DNA of 9,950 nucleotides from an uncultured Actinoplanes sp. (GTDB lineage Bacteria > Actinomycetota > Actinomycetes > Mycobacteriales > Micromonosporaceae). Each line of letters begins with the position of its first letter. Within the stretch, counting starts at the first letter, position 1. Shown here piece by piece: positions 1 to 5,955 of the stretch. The notes under the pieces were generated by a model. The model was not told the DNA's origin, ran no database searches, and saw only the letters and a program-made list of their open reading frames with translations. The DNA lies in the NCBI GenBank assembly GCA_934667465.1, contig CAKUMG010000133.1, positions 1 through 9,950 of the forward strand, written 5' to 3'. The position numbers and the translations under genes were made by a program.

Positions 1-465
1 GCACTGGCCCTGGCGGCGGGCGCGGTGGTGCTGCGGCCCCGGGCGGTCTACGGCCCCGGCGACCCGCACCTGCTGCCCCGGCTCGCGCGCGTGGTCCGGG
101 CGGGGCGCGCCTGGCTGCCGGGCCCGGACGTGCCGATGAGCCTGACGGCGGTGGAGAACCTCGCGGCGGCGTGCCTGGCCGCCCTGCGCTGGCCGGCGGG
201 GGTGTACAACGTCGCCGACGACGCGGTGTACCGGCGCGATCGGGTCGTGGGCGGCGCGTTGGGCGTACCCGTCAAGCATGTGAAAGCGGGACCCGTGCGC
301 GTGCTGGCGGCGGTCTCCCCCGGGCTGAGCCGCTATGCCGTCGATCAGCTCACCGACGGGATGGTGCTCGACATCGGGCGCGCGCTCGCCACCGGGTGGC
401 GGCCGCGGCGTACCTTCGAGGACTTTGTCGGCTCCTACTTCGTGCGGAGCACGCCGGAGCGGTAG
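1..465 (+). CDS. NAD-dependent epimerase/dehydratase (extended SDR), C-terminal part, 5' truncated by window edge
   Basis: The frame is open from base 1 to the TAG at 463-465, giving 154 residues; the true start lies upstream of the window. The segment has the hallmark LRPRAVYGPGD, the substrate-binding/dimer-side motif that follows the catalytic Tyr/Lys in extended short-chain dehydrogenases. It continues with HLLPRL, a TAVENLAAACLAAL helix (the usual 'V-N-A' segment), GVYNVADD, and a C-terminal LATGWRPRRTFEDFVGSY helix typical of sugar-nucleotide epimerases and 3-beta-HSD-like enzymes. The Rossmann NAD site (GxxGxxG) and the YxxxK motif are outside the window, so the substrate cannot be inferred. 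The 3' end overlaps the convergent lipoprotein gene by 31 bp. Family assignment is firm; the exact reaction is unknown. Confidence 0.88.
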   Translation, partial: ALALAAGAVVLRPRAVYGPGDPHLLPRLARVVRAGRAWLPGPDVPMSLTAVENLAAACLAALRWPAGVYNVADDAVYRRDRVVGGALGVPVKHVKAGPVRVLAAVSPGLSRYAVDQLTDGMVLDIGRALATGWRPRRTFEDFVGSYFVRSTPER

Positions 466-1037
466 AGGGTGCCCGCGTACGTGCCGTCGCCGGCCTTGCG
501 CTCGACCACCGCGTCCAGCGAGAACACGTAGTTCGTGGCGCGGTCGAGGCCCTTGATCGTGGCGCTCATCGGGCCGCAGGCGGTCTTCGGCGTGACCTCG
601 ACCCAGCCGACGTCGCGCTGCTTGCCGGTCCTGAGGTCCTGGCTGATCGCCGTGAGGCGGTACTGGACGAGGTTGTAGCCGCCGACGTTGTACCAGCTGG
701 CGGTGGCGCTCGTGGTGCCCGGCACGACGTCGAGCGAGGTGATCCGGGAGAAGTGCACGGTCTGCGGCGCGCAGGTGGGGCTCGGCGTGGGCCGCACCAC
801 CGGGACGATCGGCAGGAAGCCGGTCGCGGGGGTGCTCGGCGACGGCCGGGCCGCGCCGGGGCTCGGTGCGGGCGAGGGCGTGGCGCTGCCGCGCTCGACG
901 ACCAGCCACGGCTGACCGGCGTTGGTGCCGTCCGCCGTGCCCGCCGCCGTGCCCGCGGTCGACGAGCTGCCGAGCACGCCGCAGCCGGCGAGCAGCAGCG
1001 GTGCGAACAACAGCAGAAAGCGCGCGCGCTGCCTCAT
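435..1037 (-). CDS. Lipoprotein with fibronectin type III-like domain
   Basis: The product is a 200-residue secreted lipoprotein. The N-terminus (MRQRARFLLL...) has two to three arginines, a hydrophobic core and a lipobox LLAGC, so Cys19 is the predicted lipidated residue and the protein should be anchored on the outer face of the membrane. Residues about 51-88 are a Pro/Ser/Thr-rich linker. Residues about 94-200 look like one fibronectin III sandwich (TSATASWYNV, YNLVQYRLTA, ATIKGLDRATNYVFSLDAV). Cys89 and Cys154 bracket its start and middle and could form a disulfide. The ATG at 1035-1037 is preceded by GGGGAGG about 4 bases upstream, which supports this start. The gene lies 66 bp downstream of the EcsC-family gene on the same strand, so they may be co-transcribed. 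No enzymatic motif is seen; an adhesion or ligand-binding role is only a guess. Confidence 0.85.
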   Translation of the reverse strand: MRQRARFLLLFAPLLLAGCGVLGSSSTAGTAAGTADGTNAGQPWLVVERGSATPSPAPSPGAARPSPSTPATGFLPIVPVVRPTPSPTCAPQTVHFSRITSLDVVPGTTSATASWYNVGGYNLVQYRLTAISQDLRTGKQRDVGWVEVTPKTACGPMSATIKGLDRATNYVFSLDAVVERKAGDGTYAGTLYRSGVLRTK

Positions 1038-1103
1038 CCAGCCTCCCCGGTACGACGGTTCCCGATGGTTACCGGGTTCCGATCGTCCGGGGAGGGCCCG
1101 ACA

Positions 1104-1877
1104 TTAGGCGGGTGCGTAGCGCCGATGGGTGCGGTTGGCGAGTTCCTTGGTTGCGGCCGAGTTGGCCCAGGTGCCGAAGACCACCGCCGCGCCGGGGATG
1201 ATCTTCGCGACCGTACGCTTCACCGCGCGCACGCCGGCCATCTGCGCGAGCCGGACGCCGAGCTTGACCATCACCCCGGTCAGCGGCCCGCTGCGCGAGC
1301 CCTCGAAGATCCGGCTGGCCCGCTCGCGGCCGGCCGCGACGCCCAGCGCGAGCCGGGCCGTCTCGGCGACCTTGTGCACGCGCTGCAGCACCAGCAGGTC
1401 GGTGGCGCGCTCGGGGTCGGTGGGGTCGAGCCCGTACGCGGCGGCCACGTGCAGCACCATCCGCGCCTGGGTCCAGGCCAGCACCCCGACGTCGACCACG
1501 GCACCGGGCAGGCCGGTGGCGCCGGAGACGGCGCCGGAGAGCCGGGCGTGGTTGGTGAACCGGCGGATCGCCTGCTGGGCCAGCGCCTCCTGGCCGATCC
1601 CGGGGTTCTCGGCCCGGGCCCGCTCGGCCCAGTTCCGCGCCTGCGGGCCGAGCCGCCGGACGGCCTCCAGCGCGAGGTGCTCGGGGGCGTACTGCGGGTC
1701 CGCCTTCATCCGGGCCCAGAGGGAGCCGGGAGGGGTGGCGGCGTCGTCGGTCGCGGTGTCGTCGGTCGCGGCATCGCCGGGGGCAGCATCGCCGGGGGCA
1801 GCATCGCCGGGCGCGGCATCGCCGGGCGCGGCATCGCCGGGCGCGGAGGAGGACGGGGGCACGGAGTTTTCGCTCAC
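1104..1877 (-). CDS. EcsC family protein with N-terminal (APGDA)n repeats
   Basis: I place the start at the GTG at 1875-1877. TTGGAG sits about 9 bases upstream, and the region further out lacks a Shine-Dalgarno and translates to Cys/Trp/Pro-rich sequence. This gives 257 residues. Residues 12-46 are a low-complexity acidic/Ala/Pro stretch: five APGDA units, then ATDDT and ATDDA. Residues about 55-255 resemble the EcsC family: WARAENPGI-like helices, then a Gly/Ala-rich amphipathic or hydrophobic segment (TGLPGAVVDVGVLAW, about 121-135), TQARMVLHVAAAYGLDP, a basic C-terminal half, and a final small hydrophobic stretch IIPGAAVVFGTW (226-237). EcsC proteins are named after the third gene of the Bacillus ecs operon and have no settled biochemical role. 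The absence of a signal peptide suggests a cytoplasmic or membrane-associated protein. It diverges from the chemoreceptor gene. Confidence 0.82.
   Translation of the reverse strand: MSENSVPPSSSAPGDAAPGDAAPGDAAPGDAAPGDAATDDTATDDAATPPGSLWARMKADPQYAPEHLALEAVRRLGPQARNWAERARAENPGIGQEALAQQAIRRFTNHARLSGAVSGATGLPGAVVDVGVLAWTQARMVLHVAAAYGLDPTDPERATDLLVLQRVHKVAETARLALGVAAGRERASRIFEGSRSGPLTGVMVKLGVRLAQMAGVRAVKRTVAKIIPGAAVVFGTWANSAATKELANRTHRRYAPA
1741..1845. repeat. 15-bp tandem repeat, 7 units, in-frame within the EcsC-family gene
   Basis: There are seven consecutive 15-bp units. Reading the plus strand, the first two (1741, 1756) are of the form GYGTCGTCGGTCGCG, two (1771, 1786) are GCATCGCCGGGGGCA, and three (1801, 1816, 1831) are GCATCGCCGGGCGCG. 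On the minus strand these encode five APGDA, one ATDDT and one ATDDA. Identical neighbouring copies suggest recent unit duplication, and the 15-bp length keeps the frame whatever the copy number. Confidence 0.95.
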
Positions 1878-2030
1878 CAGATCGCTCCAAGGGGAAGTGG
1901 GGGATCTTGGTACCCATTGTGCAATGCAGATGCACGTGCACCCCGGTACCGGAGGCAAATGTGCAGGGAGTCGTGATCAAAGCCTGCGCTCCCGGACGCC
2001 CGGATACCCACTCCGTTCCCCGGATAACGC

Positions 2031-2057
2031 CTCAGTGCACCCGTTCCGCAACCGATA
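2031..2057 (+). promoter_or_regulatory. Candidate FliA/WhiG-type promoter for the membrane chemoreceptor gene
   Basis: CTCA (2031-2034), a 16-base spacer, then ACCGATA (2051-2057). WhiG/FliA-family sigma factors in actinomycetes recognise TAAA or CTCA-like -35 boxes and a GCCGATAA or GCCGAA-like -10 box about 15-17 bases apart; the Actinoplanes form is from memory. The -10 differs at its first base but keeps CCGATA. A transcript starting near 2065 would have a leader of about 45 bases to the ATG at 2112, which would exclude the alternative GTG at 2058. Confidence 0.45.
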
Positions 2058-2111
2058 GTGGAGAAAGGGGACGCCCGATCCCCGGTCGTCACGCCCGGAG
2101 GTCACCGGCCC

Positions 2112-3728
2112 ATGCCTTCCGCCACCCCCGCCGCCACTCTTACCCGGCACCGGAACCCGGTCCGCCGGGTGATCGAGGACCGGACCCTGAACACCAAGAT
2201 CATGATCATCGTGGCGGCGCTGGCGGTGGTCGCGGCGACGGTGGGCCTCGTGGCGGTGGCGCGGATGGCGGCCCTGAACGCCTCGGTCGAGCGGCTCTAC
2301 AGCGACAGTTTCGTCTCCGCGCAGCAGCTCAACGAGATCACCGCGGACATCGGGACGCTGCACGCGCTGGTGCTCGCGTACGGGCAGACGCCGCGGCCCG
2401 GCGGCCTGGCACAGATCCGGGCCACGGACGAGGAGGTGACCCGGGACAACGAGGCGTACCGGGCCACCACCGTCGACCCCACGAAGATGGACCAGACCAT
2501 GGCCCTGTGGGACCAGTACCGGACCGCCCGGGACGCCTACCTGACCGTCGCCGCGGGCGGCGCCGCGGCGGCCGTCGTCACCGCCCGCGACTCCCAGCTG
2601 ATGCCCGCCATGACCCGCGTGCAGTACAACCTCACCCAGCTCGCCGAGGAGGAGACCACCCTGGCGCAGGCGGGCCTCGCGGAGGCGCAGTCGACCTACC
2701 GCACGGCGCGCACCACGGTGATCGTCGTGCTGGTGGCCGGGCTGGTCGTCGCCACGGCGCTCGGCCTGGTCATCGCCCGGGGCGTGGTCCGGCGGGTCCG
2801 CAACGTGTCGCAGGTCATCGACGCCATCGCCGACGGCGACCTGACCCGCACCTCCGGCCCGCAGCCGCGCGACAAGATCGGGCGGATGACCGGCCAGCTC
2901 GACCGGGCCACCGCCACCCTCCGCGACACCGTCGGCCGGATCTCCGGCAGCAGCGCCACCCTGGCCTCCTCGGCGCAGGAGATGTCCGCGGTCAGCAACC
3001 GGATCGCCGCCGACGCCGAGCAGACCAGCTCCCGCGCCGGCCAGGTCTCCACCGCCGCCGAGACGGTCAGCACGAACGTCGACACCGTCGCCGCGGCCAG
3101 CGAGCAGATGACCGCCTCGATCCGCGAGATCGCCACCAGCGCCGCCGACGCCGCCGGCGTGGCCCGCGGCGCGGTCGAGGTGGCACAGTCCGCCAACACC
3201 ACCGTCGCCAAACTCGGTGTCTCCTCGGCCGAGGTGGGCAACATCGTCAAGGTCATCACCACGATCGCCGAGCAGACGAACCTGCTGGCCCTCAACGCCA
3301 CCATCGAGGCGGCCCGCGCGGGCGAGGCGGGCAAGGGCTTCGCCGTCGTCGCCAGCGAGGTCAAGGACCTGGCCCAGGAGACCGCCAAGGCCACCGAGGA
3401 GATCTCGAGCCGCATCCAGGCGATCCAGGCGGACACGTCGGCCGCGGTCGGCGCCATCGCCGAGATCGCCGAGGTCATCGAGCGCATCAACGCCTACTCG
3501 GACACCATCGCCTCCGCCGTGGAGGAACAAACCGCCACCACCAGCGAAATCGGCCGCAGCGTCAGCGAAGCCGCCGGCGGCTCGATCGAAATCGCCCGCA
3601 CCATCACCGGCGTCGCCGAAGCAGCCCAGAGCACCCACCTGGGCGTAGACGAATCCCGCCGCACAGCCGACGACCTGACCCGCCTCTCCACCGAACTCCA
3701 AACCCTCGTCGGCCAGTTCCGCGTCTGA
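2112..3728 (+). CDS. Methyl-accepting chemotaxis protein, membrane-bound, 4-helix-bundle sensor
   Basis: The ATG at 2112 is chosen because GGAGGT sits 9 bases upstream and a motility-type promoter lies just before it; the frame also has an in-frame GTG at 2058. The product is 538 residues. TM1 is at about 30-50 (IMIIVAALAVVAATVGLVAV). An extracytoplasmic helical domain of about 150 residues resembles the 4HB_MCP class (LYSDSFVSAQQLNEITADIG). TM2 is at about 203-226, HAMP at about 222-275 (VVRRVRNVSQVIDAIADGDLT) and the signalling coiled coil at about 280-538. The hairpin tip that contacts CheA/CheW is clear: [19 protein letters not shown] at 387-405, followed by GFAVVASEVKDLAQE. There is no C-terminal CheR-tethering pentapeptide. 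No che genes flank it, so it is an orphan receptor. The last 204 bp use different Glu codons from the rest (see findings). The ligand is unknown. Confidence 0.95.
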   Translation: MPSATPAATLTRHRNPVRRVIEDRTLNTKIMIIVAALAVVAATVGLVAVARMAALNASVERLYSDSFVSAQQLNEITADIGTLHALVLAYGQTPRPGGLAQIRATDEEVTRDNEAYRATTVDPTKMDQTMALWDQYRTARDAYLTVAAGGAAAAVVTARDSQLMPAMTRVQYNLTQLAEEETTLAQAGLAEAQSTYRTARTTVIVVLVAGLVVATALGLVIARGVVRRVRNVSQVIDAIADGDLTRTSGPQPRDKIGRMTGQLDRATATLRDTVGRISGSSATLASSAQEMSAVSNRIAADAEQTSSRAGQVSTAAETVSTNVDTVAAASEQMTASIREIATSAADAAGVARGAVEVAQSANTTVAKLGVSSAEVGNIVKVITTIAEQTNLLALNATIEAARAGEAGKGFAVVASEVKDLAQETAKATEEISSRIQAIQADTSAAVGAIAEIAEVIERINAYSDTIASAVEEQTATTSEIGRSVSEAAGGSIEIARTITGVAEAAQSTHLGVDESRRTADDLTRLSTELQTLVGQFRV

Positions 3729-3839
3729 CTCCACCCACCCCGCGCGCCGACCACCCCCGAAGAAAGCCGGCCCGCCCCGAAGGACGAGCCGGCCCACCCG
3801 AACCGTGGCGGCGGCCCGGACAACTCATCCGGCCCGGAT
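3729..3839. terminator. Convergent intergenic region with small inverted repeats, possible terminators
   Basis: This 110-bp gap lies between two convergent genes. GCCGGC occurs at 3766-3771 and again at 3788-3793; being self-complementary it can pair as a 6-bp stem with a 16-base loop. At 3827-3839, ATCCGGCCCGGAT is a 13-base odd palindrome directly at the stop of the minus-strand gene. Neither has a U-tract, as is usual in actinomycetes. A terminator role is inferred mainly from position. Confidence 0.3.
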
Positions 3840-4513
3840 CACGCGGCCTCGGCGCCCCACATAGCCGTGAACGCCGCCGCCTCCCCCGCGAGCCACCGCT
3901 CCACGTCGCCGGCCCGGGTCCCCGGGTCAGGACGGTGCGAGATGCCGCGGCGCAGGTCGACCAGGACCGGCTCGGCGTTGGGGAGGATCTGGTCCATGTG
4001 GCGCGACATGAGGTGCAGCGTCGCGGTCACCGACTCCTTCGTCGGGGGGAGCTCGTCGAAGTGCAGCCGCACGGCCTCGCGGTGGCCGTCGTCGAAGAGC
4101 AGGCCGAAGTGGGGGTTGATCTTCACGGCGAGCGGCCCCACGGCGGTCAGGGCCTCACGGGTCTGGGCGAGCCCGACCAGCTGCGGGTCGCCGAGCGAGC
4201 GCAGATAGGTCAGGGCACCCGCGCTCACCGACTCGTAGAGCGGCTTCCACCGCGGCTTGACCAGCTCGGTCACGCCCTCGAGATAGCTGCCGCCGGTGCG
4301 GAAGGCGATATCGGCCTTGAGCGCCTTGACCAGCTGGCTGTGCGGGTTGAAGCCGCTGCGGCGCTCGCGCTGCCGGCGGAGGCCGCCGACGAACGTCGCC
4401 TTCGCCGGGCCGGTGCGGGCGACGTAGCGGGTGAAGGAGAGCATCGTCGCGTAGGGCGGAATCGTCGGCGCCGGGACTGACATGGCCGATGCGGACATTA
4501 CGGGCATTGTCAC
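3839..4513 (-). CDS. Conserved-looking hypothetical protein, function unknown
   Basis: I do not recognise this family. The GTG at 4511-4513 has GGGGAG 6 bases upstream; the ATG two codons later (4507) is also possible, with a 12-base spacing. The product is about 224 residues, soluble and mostly helical in appearance, with no signal peptide or transmembrane segment. Visible features are a short Ala/Ser/Pro N-terminus, a basic stretch (GGLRRQRERRSGFNPHSQL), a middle with AFRTGGSYLEGVTELVKPRWK, and a C-terminal half rich in charged residues (HFDELPPTKESVTATLHLM, DQILPNAEPVLVDLRRG). G+C-biased third positions match a real gene. It is convergent with the chemoreceptor gene and divergent from the PAC2 gene, so it is probably monocistronic. 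No catalytic motif stands out. Confidence 0.75.
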   Translation of the reverse strand: MTMPVMSASAMSVPAPTIPPYATMLSFTRYVARTGPAKATFVGGLRRQRERRSGFNPHSQLVKALKADIAFRTGGSYLEGVTELVKPRWKPLYESVSAGALTYLRSLGDPQLVGLAQTREALTAVGPLAVKINPHFGLLFDDGHREAVRLHFDELPPTKESVTATLHLMSRHMDQILPNAEPVLVDLRRGISHRPDPGTRAGDVERWLAGEAAAFTAMWGAEAA

Positions 4514-4553
4514 GGTGATCTCCCCGCAGCTCAGAGGCTGTTTTCGTACACAC

Positions 4554-4583
4554 ATACTAATCGACGGGTACGACATTTCCCAA
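4554..4583 (-). promoter_or_regulatory. Candidate housekeeping-type promoter of the hypothetical gene
   Basis: On the minus strand, TTGGGA (4578-4583) and TAGTAT (4554-4559) are separated by 18 bases, each matching 4 of 6 consensus positions. Transcription would start near 4545, about 30 bases before the GTG at 4513. This AT-richer patch stands out from its surroundings. A TCGTAC/GTACGA inverted repeat (4544-4549 and 4568-4573) brackets the -10, which could be a repressor site, but six base pairs is weak evidence. Confidence 0.4.
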
Positions 4584-4627
4584 CTGAGATGTGACGGTCC
4601 CGGTGCGCTGTGTGATCGCCGCTGGCC

Positions 4628-4675
4628 CGCTGTCCGGGCCCGTTCCCGCCCCGGCCCCGGCGGGCCGGGACAGCG
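4628..4675. other. Strong inverted repeat in the divergent intergenic region
   Basis: The arms CGCTGTCCGGGCCCG (4628-4642) and CGGGCCGGGACAGCG (4661-4675) pair at 14 of 15 positions with a single G-G mismatch and an 18-base C-rich loop. It lies between two divergent genes, about 45 bases outside the candidate promoter of the minus-strand gene and about 157 bases before the SigR-like promoter. It could be a DNA-level binding site, a terminator for stray transcription, or the remains of a transposed element. The remainder of 4676-4830 shows nothing recognisable. Confidence 0.7.
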
Positions 4676-4831
4676 CCGAGGAGCCCGATCGGACCACCGA
4701 ACCGGGGCAGGGCGACGGCCGAGGACCGAGGCAGCGGTGGGGCATGGCGCCGGGCGGCACAGGCAAGGAGGCGGGCGCGGTACGGACGCGAGGCGCGGGC
4801 GGAGCGCGTACGGGAGAACGATCTTCTGCTT

Positions 4832-4857
4832 GGAATGAATCCGGGTGCGGGGTTGTT
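4832..4857 (+). promoter_or_regulatory. SigR/SigH-type (thiol-oxidative stress ECF sigma) promoter for the PAC2 gene
   Basis: GGAAT (4832-4836), a spacer of exactly 18 bases, then GTT (4855-4857). This is the established consensus of Streptomyces SigR and mycobacterial SigH, GGAAT-N18-GTT. It faces the PAC2 gene. Transcription would begin around 4863, leaving a leader of about 45 bases that contains the GAGGAGG ribosome-binding site for the GTG at 4910. I saw no competing housekeeping promoter in front of this gene. Confidence 0.7.
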
Positions 4858-4909
4858 GCAGTCACGAGGTCCGCCGGTCGGCGGGCATCGTCTTGAGGAG
4901 GTCCGCAGC

Positions 4910-5815
4910 GTGCTCGACCCACACGGGCTCTACGAGTTGGCCGACGACCTGCCCGATCTGGACGGCGTGGTGCTCGTCCAGGCGCTCACGGGGTTCGTCG
5001 ACGCGGGGAGCGCGATCCAGCTCTCCCGGGAACACCTGCTGGAGAAGTTCGAGAACGAGGTGCTGGCCACCTTCGACCTCGACCAGCTGCTCGACTACCG
5101 GTCGCGCCGCCCACCGATGATCTTCGTCGAGGACCACTGGGAGAGCTACGAGCGCCCGGTCCTCGCCCTGTACCTGGTCAAGGATCTGACCGGCACCCCC
5201 TTCCTGCTGCTCGCCGGCCCCGAGCCGGACCTGCAGTGGGAGCGCTTCATCGCGGCGGTGCGCGGCCTGATCGACCGGTTCGGCGTCTCCGTCACCGTCG
5301 GCCTCAACGCGATCCCGATGGCCGTGCCGCACACCCGGCCGGTGAGCGTCACCCCGCACGCCACCGAGAAGCGGCTGCTCGGCGAGCACGAGGCCTGGCT
5401 GCAGCGGGTCCAGGTGCCGGCCAGCGTCGGCGCGCTGCTCGAGTTCCGCCTCGGGGAGGCCGGGCTCGACGGGATGGGCTACGCCGCGCACGTGCCGCAC
5501 TATCTGGCGCAGACGAGCTACCCGGCCGCCGCCGAGCTGCTGATCGAGTCGGTCGCCAACAGCACCGGGCTGGTCCTGCCGACCGCCGAGCTGCACGAGG
5601 CCGCCACCGAGGTGCGCGAGGAGGTGGACAAGCAGGTCGCCGACGACGAGCAGGCGGGCCGGCTGGTCACCTCGCTCGAGGGCCAGTACGACGCGTTCAT
5701 CCGCGGCCGCGAGGCCAACCTGCTCGCCGAGCCGGGCAGCAACCTGCCCAGCGCCGACGAACTGGGCGCCGAGCTGGAGCGCTTCCTGGCCGAGCAGTCC
5801 CGCGACGGCGACTGA
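4910..5815 (+). CDS. PAC2 family protein (proteasome assembly chaperone 2-like)
   Basis: GTG at 4910 is the start: GAGGAGG lies 8 bases upstream, and upstream codons in the frame overlap the promoter. The product is 301 residues, close to the roughly 290-300 of actinobacterial PAC2 proteins. Family signatures are GVVLVQALTGFVDAG (19-33), LLAGPEPDLQWERF, VPHTRPVSVTPH (starting at 139), and GYAAHVPHYLAQTSYPAAAELL (from Gly190). The C-terminal 60 residues are charged helix. PAC2 proteins in eukaryotes and archaea help assemble the 20S proteasome. Many actinobacteria have proteasomes, but the actinobacterial PAC2 proteins lack a settled role, so a proteasome link is an inference. The gene stands alone, with a SigR/SigH-like promoter. 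It is followed by a 26-bp repeat array that starts within its last codons. Confidence 0.9.
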   Translation: MLDPHGLYELADDLPDLDGVVLVQALTGFVDAGSAIQLSREHLLEKFENEVLATFDLDQLLDYRSRRPPMIFVEDHWESYERPVLALYLVKDLTGTPFLLLAGPEPDLQWERFIAAVRGLIDRFGVSVTVGLNAIPMAVPHTRPVSVTPHATEKRLLGEHEAWLQRVQVPASVGALLEFRLGEAGLDGMGYAAHVPHYLAQTSYPAAAELLIESVANSTGLVLPTAELHEAATEVREEVDKQVADDEQAGRLVTSLEGQYDAFIRGREANLLAEPGSNLPSADELGAELERFLAEQSRDGD

Positions 5816-5919
5816 CCCGGGCCACCCACAACGGCGACGGGCCCGGGCCACCCGCGACGGCGACCGATCAGGGCCGCCCGCAGCGGTGACGGGCCCGGGC
5901 GCCCGCGACGGGAACCCGA
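5790..5919. repeat. Imperfect 26-bp tandem repeats running out of the end of the PAC2 gene
   Basis: Units begin at 5816, 5842, 5868 and 5894, exactly 26 bp apart; the fourth has a one-base deletion. The shared core is of the form GGGCCACCCGCGACGGCGAC. The last 26 bases of the PAC2 reading frame (5790-5815) match the second unit at 19 of 26 positions, and at 16 of the final 17, so the gene tail appears to be the first, degenerate copy. Because 26 is not a multiple of three, the extra copies cannot simply extend the protein. Just beyond, GCCCCGCGGGGC (5926-5937) is a perfect 12-bp palindrome. The array fills the gap to the convergent protease gene. Confidence 0.8.
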
Positions 5920-5955
5920 CCGGGAGCCCCGCGGGGCGGGCTGACCCGGGGGCGG

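Noticed and set aside
1741..1845. Possible CRISPR-like array
   Set aside because: Units are directly adjacent 15-mers with no spacers and are in frame within a coding sequence; this is a protein repeat.
1878..1958. Upstream ATG extending the EcsC-family protein by 27 residues
   Set aside because: The extension is Cys/Trp/Pro-rich with no ribosome-binding site; the GTG at 1877 has TTGGAG properly spaced.
2058..2111. Upstream GTG start for the membrane chemoreceptor
   Set aside because: No Shine-Dalgarno at the right distance, it falls right at the candidate -10 box, and the ATG at 2112 has a clear GGAGGT.
1977..3797. 606-codon open frame on the minus strand opposite the membrane chemoreceptor gene
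   Set aside because: It translates to Gly/Asp/Arg-rich low-complexity sequence with no domain. Such antisense frames are expected opposite GC-rich genes, and the plus-strand frame encodes an unmistakable chemoreceptor.
4591..4896. 101-codon plus-strand frame in the divergent intergenic region
   Set aside because: No ribosome-binding site, a Gly/Arg/Pro-rich product without a domain, and it runs through the SigR-like promoter of the next gene.
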